Positions 1 to 8,841 of a stretch of 64,000 nt of DNA are shown here, one piece after another; positions within the stretch are counted from its first letter, which is position 1, and each line of letters opens with the position of its first letter. The notes beneath the pieces are model-generated. The model saw only the letters and a program-made list of their open reading frames with translations, ran no database searches and was not told the origin of the DNA. Source of the DNA: Microbaculum marinum (GTDB lineage Bacteria > Pseudomonadota > Alphaproteobacteria > Rhizobiales > Tepidamorphaceae); assembly GCF_042646165.1 (NCBI RefSeq), contig NZ_JBHRTC010000011.1, one strand, 5' to 3'. Both the position numbers and the translations under genes were made by a program.

Positions 1-684
1 CAGGAACAGGAGGAGACCGCAGATCTCCTCGTCGTCCAGCTCGAACCTGCGGCTGCCGAGCTCGACGGCGTCGTGCAGGCGCCCGGCGCCGGCGCGGCGG
101 GCTGCGGCGATGGCGTCGAGCACGCATTTCGTCACCTTGCCGGCTTCTTGGTCGAGGTAGGGCAGCGGCGCCGTGTTGGGGCCCGCGGCCCACTGGATCA
201 TGATCTTTCGATTGGCATGGTCGAGGTGGCTGATGGTGTCGCGGTCCAGCCCAGCATAGTCGGCCACCACGACCAGCGGCAGCGCGTTGCAGATGGGAAC
301 CATGTCGCAGGGCTCGCCGGTGGCAACGCCCGACAGCAGGGTGTTGGCGTGATCGGCGATGGCCTCGGGCGACGCCGGCGCCGACTTCTGCAGGATGCGC
401 AGGAATTCGCGTCCCTTGGGGTGGAACGGCGACGTCCGGGCGATCAGGACCCCGCTCATGAAGGAGGCCAGGCTGGGCAGGTCGACGGAGCGCGAGCGCT
501 GGAGCACCCACATCTCCTGGGCCATGTCGATCGTCGTGACGGACTGGTGGCGGAGCGCCTCCTGGCAGTCCGCGTAGCGGGTGATGCGCCAGTCGGCCAG
601 GGGCCGTGCCCCGGCCGGCGGACCGGATTGGGCGATATCGGCAAGGCCGAACCGCGCACGGATATCGGCTTCAAGGTCGCTCAT
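1..684 (-). CDS. cytochrome P450, partial (N-terminal 228 codons)
   Basis: The first 228 codons of a cytochrome P450 are visible; the gene runs off the left edge before the haem-cysteine loop. P450s oxygenate organic substrates with O2 and electrons from a redox partner, and no partner is encoded here. The translation begins MSDLEADIRARFGL. It shows 'WRITRYADC', like the first beta-sheet strand; 'SPFHPKGREFLRIL', like the C helix that contacts haem; and 'LDDEEICGLLLFL' at the visible end, the usual approach to the I helix. The ATG overlaps the TGA of the glycosyltransferase gene as ATGA, so the two are translationally coupled. The carrier protein and fatty acyl-AMP ligase upstream make an acyl chain or acylated sugar a plausible substrate; this is inference. 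Confidence 0.82.
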   Translation of the reverse strand, partial: MSDLEADIRARFGLADIAQSGPPAGARPLADWRITRYADCQEALRHQSVTTIDMAQEMWVLQRSRSVDLPSLASFMSGVLIARTSPFHPKGREFLRILQKSAPASPEAIADHANTLLSGVATGEPCDMVPICNALPLVVVADYAGLDRDTISHLDHANRKIMIQWAAGPNTAPLPYLDQEAGKVTKCVLDAIAAARRAGAGRLHDAVELGSRRFELDDEEICGLLLFL

Positions 685-1541
685 GGCCGCGTCACCGTAC
701 CTGTCTGGGCATCGAAGAGCCAGCCGGGCGCGCGAACGGGCGCCAGCGGCTTCTTGCGGATCTTCATGTACTCGAGCGCGAGCTTGCGAAAGATGGCATG
801 GTCTTCGGCATTCGTCGCCACCCCTCCGTGAAACTGATGGAAGGTTCCCTCGTTGGCCAGTTTGATGAGCTGGGTGCCGGGAAGGGCGCAGGCGCGCGAG
901 AAGATGTCGGGGTTCGCGGCGCCGCCGCCGGCGCTGGTGAAGCGCTTCTCGTAGCCGCCGAGTTCATCCCAGAGGGCGCGCGGCATGCAGATGGAATTGG
1001 TCTCGAGCATCTGGCCGGGCCAGCCCTCGCCGACCTCGAAGACCGAGATGTCGAACAGTCGATAGCCGTCGTTCGGCCAGTCGATCGATGCCAGCAGGGC
1101 GGCCTCCGTGGCCTCGTCATACCCCTCCCGGACGCTGTGGTACTGGGGCTTGGAGCCGAGATGGTAGTTGTAGCTGGCCACCACCGGCTTGGGGTGGAGC
1201 GCGCAGGCGCGCAGGCAGGCGTCGATAAGGCCGGGCGAGGCGAGGCGGGCGGCATCGATCCAGACGGCCACGATCGGCGCTGTCGCCTGCGAGAGGCCGA
1301 AGTTCAGTGCCGGCACCGGCGAACCCGGCGCGTCGCGCCAGGCATGCAGGGTGATGTCCAGCCCGGGTGTAGCAATTTCCTCGGCCGTCGGCGGCACAGG
1401 CGAGCCGTTGTCGACCACGATCACTTCGCAGCGGCCGGGCCGGCAGTTGCGCTGATAATCGGGCGCCAGCGAGCGAAGCGTCCGCCGCAGTTGCGGGGTC
1501 ATGTCATAGCTCACCAGCACCAGGCTGATCTCATGCCTCAT
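681..1541 (-). CDS. family 2 glycosyltransferase with degenerate DXD
   Basis: The 286-residue protein has a GT-A fold start ('ISLVLVSYD', then 'VIVVDNGS' at 41-47) typical of family 2 glycosyltransferases, which move a sugar from a nucleotide donor to an acceptor in the cytoplasm. A later 'WDELGGYEKRF' followed by a glycine-rich turn and 'NPDIFSRA' matches the acceptor-side region of this family. The metal-binding DXD position reads 'WIDAARL' (94-100), so the second acidic residue appears to be missing. No membrane segment is visible. The gene is 12 bases downstream of the acyl carrier gene and overlaps the P450 gene by four bases. Donor and acceptor are unknown. Confidence 0.8.
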   Translation of the reverse strand: MRHEISLVLVSYDMTPQLRRTLRSLAPDYQRNCRPGRCEVIVVDNGSPVPPTAEEIATPGLDITLHAWRDAPGSPVPALNFGLSQATAPIVAVWIDAARLASPGLIDACLRACALHPKPVVASYNYHLGSKPQYHSVREGYDEATEAALLASIDWPNDGYRLFDISVFEVGEGWPGQMLETNSICMPRALWDELGGYEKRFTSAGGGAANPDIFSRACALPGTQLIKLANEGTFHQFHGGVATNAEDHAIFRKLALEYMKIRKKPLAPVRAPGWLFDAQTGTVTRP

Positions 1542-1553
1542 GCCGAACTCGCT

Positions 1554-1844
1554 CTAATGCGGTTGCAGCACGCCGCCGGCAACGAGATTGTCGAGGACCC
1601 CATTCAGCGTCGGCGTCTCGAACAGCACTTCGGGATCGATCTCGATTTCGAACTGCTCTTCGAGGATTCCGGCCATGATGACCAGCTCGGCCGAATCCAG
1701 GCCGTAGGAATCGAACCGCGCATCGGGGGAGAAGTCTGCGCGCTGCATGTCCAGCGCCGAGACGATGTAGCCGGTCATCCATTCGGATGCCTCGGTTCGC
1801 GTCGGCACTCGTTTGGCTTCTTCGATGCTGATTGGAACCCCCAT
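1554..1844 (-). CDS. acyl carrier protein
   Basis: A 96-residue acidic protein with the carrier-protein signature 'SYGLDSAELVIMAG'. Ser51 in GLDS is the expected attachment site of 4'-phosphopantetheine, and the helix that follows (AELVIMAGILEEQFEIEI) is the usual recognition helix. It would carry acyl intermediates as thioesters in the cytoplasm. The fatty acyl-AMP ligase four genes upstream is the natural loading enzyme, since such ligases pass acyl-adenylates to dedicated carriers. It is 3 bases from the end of the TPR-hydrolase gene, so the two are almost certainly co-transcribed. It is not the housekeeping acpP, judging from its N-terminal extension and from the absence of fab genes nearby. 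Confidence 0.93.
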   Translation of the reverse strand: MGVPISIEEAKRVPTRTEASEWMTGYIVSALDMQRADFSPDARFDSYGLDSAELVIMAGILEEQFEIEIDPEVLFETPTLNGVLDNLVAGGVLQPH

Positions 1845-1847
1845 CGG

Positions 1848-3455
1848 TTACGCGACCCCACCTGCAACGGCGGCCGAAAAGCTGCCCCTGGCAATGGTCG
1901 ACAATGCCACGTAGTGGTGATCCACACCAGCTTCGCGGTGCACCCGGATCTGCGGATTGCCTGCCAGGCGATGCGCCTGCTGCAGGTCGAGCTCGCACGC
2001 GCCGCCGACATGCAGATCGACGCGCATTGCGGGAGCCTGGGCCAGCTCGGTGACGACGTCGCCGAAACGTTCCGCCTCCCGCGCTCCCGGCTGCTGCTGC
2101 ATCCACCGCAGCGTACGCTGCAGGCGGGCGGGCGTTCCCTGGAACTCGGGATCGACCGTGGTGAGGGCCCCGAACGTGACGACGCGGCCTGCGCCGAGCC
2201 TGGCGCCGTAGCGTATCGCGGCCAGCCCGCTCACGGACGCGCCGACGGTCACCAGTTCGCCGCCGTCGAGGTCCGCGATGATCCGTCGCAGGCCCGTCAG
2301 CGTCGCGGTTATGTCGGGACCCAGCGAGCGCAGTCCGGTGAGCGCGGAGCCGAAAACCGTGTCGCGGAGGTAAATGACGTGGACCGGCAGGTCGGCGAGG
2401 AGGGCGTCGATGCAGGCGATCGGCAACATCATGAAGTTGCCTGTCAGCGTCGCGAATACCAGGACCGTCATGCTTGCGCCCGGTGTCCTGACCACCTGCA
2501 CCTCCGCGGCCGGATCGTCGCTCAGCCGCGTCCGCTTCCACGTCGCGTCGGGTATGGTCGTCAGGACGGTCAGCAGCGGGCGGGACACCTTGCCCCAGTG
2601 CGACTCCGGATCGAGCGCTTCGAGGATACGCCTTGCGTCCGCGAAATCCGACGCCTGAAGGCAGGCCTTTGCCACCTCGAACCGCAGCATGGCGTTGGGA
2701 TCCGGGGAATCGAAGTTGGCGCGGATCAGGCGATACAGCTCGGCCCACTCCGTCCGCGCCATAGGCAACTGGCTGAAGACGCGAACGAACACCGCATCGC
2801 CGGGAAATCGGGTCAGGGCGTCCTTGAGGATTGCCAGGACTTCCGGGTCGGCCACCGGAACCAGGTTGGAGAAGCGCCGATGCTGGATCAGCGCGTTGAG
2901 ATGGAGCATCGCCGCCCAGCCCGGCAGCGGTGACAGGGTCGCCGATCGCGAGAACGCCTCCAGAGCCTCTTCGACGTGACCCAGCGCGAGCCGCGCACTG
3001 GCGATGTCGCGCAGCAGGGCGGGGTCGTCGGGCGCGGCCGACAGGCGGCGCTCCAGGATGTCCCGGGCTTCCGGGCTGCGTCGGTTGGCGGCCGCCAGGT
3101 TTCTGGCGATTCTGTTCTTGTCTTCGTTCGGGAGCGAACTGTCCTCTACCCTGGTTCGATAGAGTGCGATCGCGGCACCCGGGTCGCCATTGGCCATGTG
3201 GGCGCTCACGAGCCGGGCGAGCAGCCATGGGTTGTCGGGCCATTGGTCGAGGAGCGCCTCGCAATAGGTTACGGCCTCGGCATGCCTGCCCTGCACCGCG
3301 AGGATTTCGCTCCACAGCAGATGGCAGCGCAGGTCGTCGCGGTAGTCGGCAAGCAGGGACCTGGCCTGCTCGACGGCGGTTTCGATACGGTTGGCGGCCA
3401 GGTCCTCACGCACGGCGGCCGATCTCGCGGCCCGATCGGACGGGCGGTCGTTCAC
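1848..3455 (-). CDS. TPR-repeat protein fused to alpha/beta-hydrolase-like domain
   Basis: The 535-residue protein starts at GTG, overlapping the previous stop as GTGA. Residues about 15-320 are helical tetratricopeptide-like repeats (for example 'GRHAEAVTYCEALLDQWPDN' and 'GHVEEALEAFSRSATLSP'). Residues about 340-535 look like an alpha/beta hydrolase: 'VTVGASVSGLAA' places Ser407 in a nucleophile elbow, and 'GVDHHYV' near residue 513 offers a catalytic histidine. No signal peptide is seen, so it is probably cytoplasmic. Such a domain could act as a thioesterase or acyltransferase that releases or transfers the chain held on the adjacent carrier protein, with the TPR part docking partners. 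Catalysis is inferred from motifs only. Confidence 0.7.
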   Translation of the reverse strand: MNDRPSDRAARSAAVREDLAANRIETAVEQARSLLADYRDDLRCHLLWSEILAVQGRHAEAVTYCEALLDQWPDNPWLLARLVSAHMANGDPGAAIALYRTRVEDSSLPNEDKNRIARNLAAANRRSPEARDILERRLSAAPDDPALLRDIASARLALGHVEEALEAFSRSATLSPLPGWAAMLHLNALIQHRRFSNLVPVADPEVLAILKDALTRFPGDAVFVRVFSQLPMARTEWAELYRLIRANFDSPDPNAMLRFEVAKACLQASDFADARRILEALDPESHWGKVSRPLLTVLTTIPDATWKRTRLSDDPAAEVQVVRTPGASMTVLVFATLTGNFMMLPIACIDALLADLPVHVIYLRDTVFGSALTGLRSLGPDITATLTGLRRIIADLDGGELVTVGASVSGLAAIRYGARLGAGRVVTFGALTTVDPEFQGTPARLQRTLRWMQQQPGAREAERFGDVVTELAQAPAMRVDLHVGGACELDLQQAHRLAGNPQIRVHREAGVDHHYVALSTIARGSFSAAVAGGVA

Positions 3456-4699
3456 GGCGCCCTCCCGGCGGACCGGCCCGCAACCGGCTGCAGCAGCCAG
3501 CCCATCCCGCTCGTCGCCAGCCCGTTCGAAACGTAGCGTCGCAGGAACTCCGCCCGTCGGAGGCGGCCGGCGCCCGGATCTGCGATGGCGGCGACGACGC
3601 GCTCCCAGTGTCCATCCAGTGCGGCGAAGACGGACTGAGGGACCCGGACGGACGTTCCCAGGGTTTCCGCCGCCCGGGCCAGACCGTCAGGCCAGTCGGA
3701 CACCACGTCGTCGGGGCGGCCGAGATGGTCTGCGAGCCCGGAGAACTTGCGGAAGGCCGGGCGGGCGACGATCACACCCGGTCGATCATAGCAGTGCGCC
3801 GTGACGTAGCCGTGCATCGAATTGCCGACATAGACACGCGAGTAGGCAATCGCCGCGGCGATCTCGCGAAGGCCGCTGGGGTCGTCGAGACAGATGTGAG
3901 GCCGCGACATCGCATCGCTCATGGCGCGCGCCGCGGCCGCGTCGCCGAGGCTCGGGCCGATGGCGACCAGCACCGGTGTGAGGCCGCGTTCGGCGGAGAA
4001 TGCATCCACCATCGCGGCGAGATCGGCCAGTTCCAGCGGCCCCAGTCCGGCAGTGCGCACGTGAACGGCCATCAGCGCCGCTTCGGCCGGTATGTCCTTG
4101 CGCGCCGCGAGAGCCTCGAAAGCCGGTCGCAGGGAATCCAGCGGCCACACCCGCGCCAGATCGAGAATGGTATCCGGCACCACGCCGACATCCGTCTGGT
4201 GGCCGGATCCCAGAAACCGCATGCCCGGCGCGTCGCGCACGGCGACATAGTCGGCTGCGGCGAGGGCCGGTTCCACGGCAGTGCGCCGGAGTTGCTCGGG
4301 AAACGGCGAGGGGACTCCCGGCGCGTTCCAGACGACCGGAATGTCGGAGAGCGCGCCGGCAAGCGTGGCCCCGAACCACAGCGACGGATAGGCCCAGGCC
4401 GGCAGGTCGCCGACGCGGTACTCCTGCAGGAAACCTGCAGGCCAGGAATGGATGATTTCCCCGCCGCCGATAAGAACCGCGTCTCCGGTAAGCCCCGCCG
4501 GCAGGTTGCCGAGTGACTCCACCGCCGGAGCATCCCCGAACACCGTCCGCTGCTTGGTCGGCGAGACCGGCACCACCTGCCAGCCGTGCGGCGCCAGACG
4601 ATGGGCTGCGACGATCGGGAACAGCAGATCGCCGTAATTCGCGACATCGAAGGTCCCGAACTGAAGGGCGCGGCGGGCGGAGGTGTCCGGATCGGTCAT
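3452..4699 (-). CDS. polysaccharide pyruvyl transferase family protein
   Basis: The 415-residue protein matches the polysaccharide pyruvyl transferase family, which adds a pyruvate ketal from phosphoenolpyruvate to sugars of exopolysaccharides. Visible signatures are 'GTFDVANYGDLLFP' at 15-28, 'IGGGEIIH' at 77-84 and 'VGNSMHGYVT' at 291-300, the conserved C-terminal motif with a key histidine. I chose the ATG at 4699 because it overlaps the upstream methyltransferase stop as ATGA; the longer open frame upstream of it is arginine- and proline-rich out-of-frame sequence. Some members of this family transfer other groups or are catalytically silent, so the donor is not certain. It is the main clue that this operon modifies a saccharide. 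Confidence 0.83.
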   Translation of the reverse strand: MTDPDTSARRALQFGTFDVANYGDLLFPIVAAHRLAPHGWQVVPVSPTKQRTVFGDAPAVESLGNLPAGLTGDAVLIGGGEIIHSWPAGFLQEYRVGDLPAWAYPSLWFGATLAGALSDIPVVWNAPGVPSPFPEQLRRTAVEPALAAADYVAVRDAPGMRFLGSGHQTDVGVVPDTILDLARVWPLDSLRPAFEALAARKDIPAEAALMAVHVRTAGLGPLELADLAAMVDAFSAERGLTPVLVAIGPSLGDAAAARAMSDAMSRPHICLDDPSGLREIAAAIAYSRVYVGNSMHGYVTAHCYDRPGVIVARPAFRKFSGLADHLGRPDDVVSDWPDGLARAAETLGTSVRVPQSVFAALDGHWERVVAAIADPGAGRLRRAEFLRRYVSNGLATSGMGWLLQPVAGRSAGRAP

Positions 4700-5364
4700 T
4701 GCAGCAGATACCAGCGCCGCCTTCCGAAGCGCGAGAAGTAGGGGGGCTCCATCAGGGTGACCGAGTTCCAGCCGGCTTCCTCGACGGCGTGCAGGAGGCC
4801 CGGCTCGTCGAGCCAGAAGGATTCCTCGTTGCCGAACGAGGACCAAACGTTGCCAGTCTCCTGCAGCATCGCACCGGAATAGCCGAGTTCGCTGCAAGGT
4901 CGTATGCGAGGCGATTCCAGGCCCATCTCCTTGACGAGGTCGGGGCACCAGACCTCGGTATCGACGATGGTCGGACGGCCTTCGCAGCGCCGCAGGAGAT
5001 CGATCTGCTCTTCCAGGCGGAGGTGGTAGAGAAGACCGATGATGCCGATGACGTCGAAGCCGTGCAGCGGGAAGGTCCGGATGTCGGCAAGGATATGGAC
5101 GATTCCCTCCGGGTCCGAACCGGTCCACGGTGGGCGTGCGTCGACCGCCGTCACGGTGTAGCCGTTGTCCCTGGCGCGCTGGGCAAACATCAGCGGGCCG
5201 GCGCCGAGATCGACGAAGCTGCGTCCCGCCGCATCCCCGAGTTCCTTCAGAACGAGTTCGAAAACCCGCATCCGGTAGGAGAGCTGCTGCAGCGACTTGC
5301 CACTGAGTGCCTCGGGGGGCGGGCAGGCGAAAGGAACGTCTCTGCTTTCGATAGACAGAGTCAT
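4696..5364 (-). CDS. class I SAM-dependent methyltransferase
   Basis: A 222-residue soluble protein with the SAM-binding glycine loop 'SFVDLGAGPLMFAQRA' (motif I at 51-57), an acidic residue after strand beta2 ('VTAVDARPPW') and the 'FDVIGIIGLLYHL' strand of motif post-II/III. This is the Rossmann-like layout of class I methyltransferases that move a methyl group from S-adenosylmethionine to a small molecule or sugar. The target cannot be read from the sequence. It is one base from the fatty acyl-AMP ligase gene upstream and overlaps the pyruvyl transferase-like gene by ATGA, which places it firmly in the operon. The tail 'RFGRRRWYLL' is basic and could contact a charged substrate. Confidence 0.8.
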   Translation of the reverse strand: MTLSIESRDVPFACPPPEALSGKSLQQLSYRMRVFELVLKELGDAAGRSFVDLGAGPLMFAQRARDNGYTVTAVDARPPWTGSDPEGIVHILADIRTFPLHGFDVIGIIGLLYHLRLEEQIDLLRRCEGRPTIVDTEVWCPDLVKEMGLESPRIRPCSELGYSGAMLQETGNVWSSFGNEESFWLDEPGLLHAVEEAGWNSVTLMEPPYFSRFGRRRWYLLQ

Positions 5365-5365
5365 T

Positions 5366-7135
5366 TCAGGAAGTGCCTCGTGTGTGCGGGTTGTCGGACG
5401 GGAGACGGTGTATCGGAGTTCTCCCGATTCGGATCGGCTGGAAGTGCCGCAGGACGGAGAGGTCCCGGTTCTTCAATCGCAGGCGGGTGGCATCGCGCTG
5501 CAGCTTGCCGCTCACGGTTCGTGTGATCGCGCCGTGCGGCACCACGAAGATATCCAGCGGCAGGATACCGTGCGTTTCCGAGATCGCTTCGGCAAGTGCG
5601 GGCAGCGGGTCGGGAGCCGGAAGTTCGCCGCCGCGCGCCAGTTCGCACACGATGATCAGTCCCTCGTCGCCCTCTTCGGTGCCGCGACCATCGAGAACGC
5701 CCAGCGCTGCGACCGCACCCCACGATGCGGCGCCGGGTTGTCTCAGCACGGTCTGCTCGACATCCTCGGCGTAGATGTTCATGCCGCGGACGATGATCAT
5801 GTTCTTGCATCGCCCCACGACGTAGAGCGATCCGTCCCGCACGGTACCGAGATCGCCGGTCCGCAGGTACCGGCGGCCGTCGATCTCCAGCTCGCGCCCG
5901 GGATCCGGCCGGACGCTGCCGTCGGCCTGCCAGAAGCCGGGGCTGACCTGTTCGCCGGCGACGCAGATCTCCCCGATGGCATCCGCGGGCAGGCGCCTCG
6001 TGCCCTCCGGCTCCACCACCGAAATTGCGGTGCCGTTGCGCGGATAGCCGCAGCAGACTGCAGTAATCGCTCCGCCGCCCTGGCGTGGCAGCGAGGCGGT
6101 TTGGACGCCGCTGCCGCGATCGCCTCCTGTGACGAACAGCGTCGCTTCCGCCAGGCCGTAGCAGGGGTAGAAGGCCCCCGCCGGGAAGCCGCTTGCCGCG
6201 AAACGGTCGGCAAACCGCGTGAGCGTGCCGGCGCGCACCGGCTCGGAGCCGCAGAAGGCGAGGCTCCATCGGCTCAGGTCCAGGGTCCGCGCCTGGTCCC
6301 GGTCGATCGCCCGCACACAGAGGTCGTAGGCGAAATTCGGCGCCCCGGCCGTCGTTGCCTCGAAGCGGTCCATCGCCCGCAGCCACCTGACGGGCTTCTG
6401 CAGGAACGACAGCGGCGACATCAGGATCGCGGTCGCGCCGATGCTGAGCGGCTCGAGGACGCAGCCCAGAAGGCCCATGTCGTGGTGAAGCGGCAGCCAG
6501 CTGACCGTGCTGTTGGTGGCGTCCTGCGCGAATGCGGACTGTATCATCGCGAGATTTGCCGAAACGTTCCCCCCCGTCACCACCACGCCTTTGGGGTTGG
6601 TGGTGGAGCCGGACGTGTACTGCAGGAAGGCGATATCGTCGGCCGGCCGTTGCGGCGGCGTTTCGCCGGGCTCGCCCGACACCAGATCGTGCGCCGCGAC
6701 GAAGTCGAGCGCCGGCGACAGCGTCCGCAGCGTCGCCCAGGCATCCGGATTGTACCGGTCCCCGGGAGCGATCAGTGCGGCGGGCTGCGCGTGCTCGACA
6801 ATGCGGAGAATGCGCTCGGCGCCGCGCGGGTCCCCGAGGGCCGGGGTCGGCACCGCGATCGCGCCGGCATACAGGCAGCCGAGAAAACAGCGCACGAAAT
6901 CGAGGCCCTGCGGCAGCGCGACAAGGACGGGACGGCCCACCAGCCCCGCCGCCTTCAGGTTGCATGCAACGACTTGCGCCGACCTGTGGAGCCCGGCGTA
7001 GGTGACCTCGTCCTCAACCTCCTCACCACGGCGAAGAAAGCGAAGGGCGACCTGGTCGCTCCTGCGGGTCGCATGCCCCGCAATCTGTGCGACGAGGTCG
7101 GGCGCGAGCGATCTGGGCGACGCAGGAGCTGTCAT
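5366..7135 (-). CDS. fatty acyl-AMP ligase (FAAL)
   Basis: A 589-residue adenylate-forming enzyme. Core motifs are 'LQYTSGSTTNPKGVVVT' (P-loop, residues about 171-187), 'SWLPLHHDMGLLG', 'CYGLAEATLFVTGG' and 'LRTGDLG'. The 'LPLHHDMGL' and 'YGLAEATLF' forms are characteristic of fatty acyl-AMP ligases, which activate free fatty acids with ATP and hand them to a carrier protein rather than to CoA. The acyl carrier gene in the same operon is the likely acceptor. The start at 7135 overlaps the upstream stop as ATGA; an in-frame start 13 codons earlier is possible but less likely. This gene defines the operon as an acyl-activating pathway, with the chain later available to the hydrolase, methyltransferases or P450. 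Confidence 0.9.
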   Translation of the reverse strand: MTAPASPRSLAPDLVAQIAGHATRRSDQVALRFLRRGEEVEDEVTYAGLHRSAQVVACNLKAAGLVGRPVLVALPQGLDFVRCFLGCLYAGAIAVPTPALGDPRGAERILRIVEHAQPAALIAPGDRYNPDAWATLRTLSPALDFVAAHDLVSGEPGETPPQRPADDIAFLQYTSGSTTNPKGVVVTGGNVSANLAMIQSAFAQDATNSTVSWLPLHHDMGLLGCVLEPLSIGATAILMSPLSFLQKPVRWLRAMDRFEATTAGAPNFAYDLCVRAIDRDQARTLDLSRWSLAFCGSEPVRAGTLTRFADRFAASGFPAGAFYPCYGLAEATLFVTGGDRGSGVQTASLPRQGGGAITAVCCGYPRNGTAISVVEPEGTRRLPADAIGEICVAGEQVSPGFWQADGSVRPDPGRELEIDGRRYLRTGDLGTVRDGSLYVVGRCKNMIIVRGMNIYAEDVEQTVLRQPGAASWGAVAALGVLDGRGTEEGDEGLIIVCELARGGELPAPDPLPALAEAISETHGILPLDIFVVPHGAITRTVSGKLQRDATRLRLKNRDLSVLRHFQPIRIGRTPIHRLPSDNPHTRGTS

Positions 7136-8841
7136 CTGCGGCGCCGAGACACGAAACTCAGAACCCTGCCGCACATGTCGTCATCGGTCGCGTATGGCAC
7201 GGCAATCGTCGGAAGCCCGTATCCATCCAGGATGTCCAGCAGGTCGGCGCCGAAGTCCGTATAGACCAGCGAAAGCCCGCCGCTGCCGTCGCCGTGATAG
7301 ACCGCCGGCATCAGCAAGCGGTCCTCGTCGCCGCTGGTATCGACCCGCGACACGCACTTTTCCGCCATTTTCGCGGTAACCGGGATGGAAAAGACGTGAT
7401 AGCCGCCGGGCTTCAGGATGCGGTGTAACTCCGTCCACGCTGCGTCGGGTCTGCGGACGTGCTCCATGATGTCGGAGGTGACGACAAGGTCGAATGTCTC
7501 CGGCCCGAAGCTCGTCGCCGTGAGGTCCTGGCACTCGATACCGTTCACCAGGTCGCCGCTGCGCATCCTCGGGTCGAAGAGCGACGACTTGTAGACCGGG
7601 GCTTGCCGCAGATAGGGACGAAACGGACCGGCCTGGCCGGGCTCGAAGACCGACTTGTCTGCGAGCCCGCCCTCCGCGGCAAGGGCGCGAAGCGTTGCAT
7701 ACCTGCCCCCTTCAACGACGGAGAGCAGCGCCTGGGCTTGTGCCCGGTACCGCAGCGAGGCACGACAGGCCCCGCAGGCAAAGGTCTCCCTGATCTTGTC
7801 CTGCGTGCGCCGGAATACTCCATGCCAACCGCAAACGGTGCAGGTGTCCTCGACCTCGTGGGGTGAAAATCGCGGCTTGAAGGATGTCGCGGAGGGCGCG
7901 CGGGGTGGCGGCGGCCAGTTGGCCATCGCAACCTCGGATATCGTGTTCTCCTTGCTGCCGCCGGCTGTGACGATGCGATCAGGCCGGTCGGTGGCGATTG
8001 CAATGGTACAGTTGCGCGCTCCGGCACGGCCGTCGAGCCGGAGCGGCTCGCTGCGCCGTGTCTGCATCGCCACCTCCAGGCCATCGCAGTTGTTCAGGAG
8101 CACGGCCCAGTCCTCGACATCTTCCGCAACGACGTCCGCCGAGATCGCCTCAAGCGGGGTGTCCGAGTTTCCGAGGATTCCGAGCGCGCGGAAGCACTCG
8201 ACGGCGTGTACGTGCAGCCGCAGGGGGGCGGATGCCGAGGGAGCGCCTTCGGGAGAATGGCGGACGTTGATTGCATTGCCCGACACGTCCCTGGCCGCCA
8301 GCGCGACCTTGCCTGACACTCCCGCCAGCGTCAGGGCATCGGCTCGTGCCCGGCGTCCGATCATCGTCATGACGATGTCGAGGTCCACGTTCCGGCAATG
8401 GACGATCTCACCGCCTCCCAGTCCGACATCGGAGACAAAGACCTGTTCCATGCGGACGTTCGAACTCTCCCGCATGGCGAATCCGAGGCCCTCGCATCGG
8501 CCGATACCGGTCGACGTGACCGTAAAGTCGTCGACCCCTTCGATCTCCAGGAGGGAGCCCTCGCGGTGGCCCCGACCGGCGATGTCGATCCCCGCGACGG
8601 AGCCTCCGCTCGCCCCCGCTTCGATGACCAGGCGCGTATCCGCGGTGAGGAACCGGAGCAGGGGCCTTTCCTGCGACGAGGATGCAAGCTTGAGCGGGAC
8701 CGAAACGGTCAGGGACGTATCGATGTCGATGATTTCCGGGGCAACGAGGATCGTGGCTCCGGGCGCTGCGGTGTGAACCGCCCTCAGCAATGCTTCGCAT
8801 CGGTCCACGAGGACCGGATCGGGCGGGCCGGCGGACATCAT
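7132..8841 (-). CDS. beta-helix / zinc-ribbon / methyltransferase fusion protein
   Basis: The 569-residue protein has two unlike halves. Residues about 1-310 contain short repeating beta-strand units rich in V, I, D and N ('GGSVAGIDIAG', 'VDDFTVTSTGI', 'SSNVRMEQVFVSDVG'), as in right-handed parallel beta-helix proteins that bind or cleave polysaccharides. Then 'CTVC' (334-337) and 'CGAC' (356-359) form a probable zinc ribbon. The C-terminal part has 'FDLVVTSDIMEHV' and 'RILKPGGYHVFSIP', the motifs of class I methyltransferases. No signal peptide is visible. The start at 8841 overlaps the upstream gene as ATGA. A beta-helix joined to a methyltransferase suggests a methylase that holds a long glycan, but this is inference. 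Confidence 0.72.
   Translation of the reverse strand: MMSAGPPDPVLVDRCEALLRAVHTAAPGATILVAPEIIDIDTSLTVSVPLKLASSSQERPLLRFLTADTRLVIEAGASGGSVAGIDIAGRGHREGSLLEIEGVDDFTVTSTGIGRCEGLGFAMRESSNVRMEQVFVSDVGLGGGEIVHCRNVDLDIVMTMIGRRARADALTLAGVSGKVALAARDVSGNAINVRHSPEGAPSASAPLRLHVHAVECFRALGILGNSDTPLEAISADVVAEDVEDWAVLLNNCDGLEVAMQTRRSEPLRLDGRAGARNCTIAIATDRPDRIVTAGGSKENTISEVAMANWPPPPRAPSATSFKPRFSPHEVEDTCTVCGWHGVFRRTQDKIRETFACGACRASLRYRAQAQALLSVVEGGRYATLRALAAEGGLADKSVFEPGQAGPFRPYLRQAPVYKSSLFDPRMRSGDLVNGIECQDLTATSFGPETFDLVVTSDIMEHVRRPDAAWTELHRILKPGGYHVFSIPVTAKMAEKCVSRVDTSGDEDRLLMPAVYHGDGSGGLSLVYTDFGADLLDILDGYGLPTIAVPYATDDDMCGRVLSFVSRRRR

Noticed and set aside
606..2933. Long plus-strand open frame of 775 codons
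   Set aside because: It lies opposite the glycosyltransferase, carrier, and TPR-hydrolase genes, is rich in R, G, H and Q as expected from antisense of high-G+C coding sequence, and shows no family motif.
4700..5128. N-terminal extension of the pyruvyl transferase-like protein
   Set aside because: The in-frame upstream part is Arg/Pro/Leu-rich antisense-like sequence overlapping the methyltransferase gene; an ATGA overlap marks a better start at 4699.
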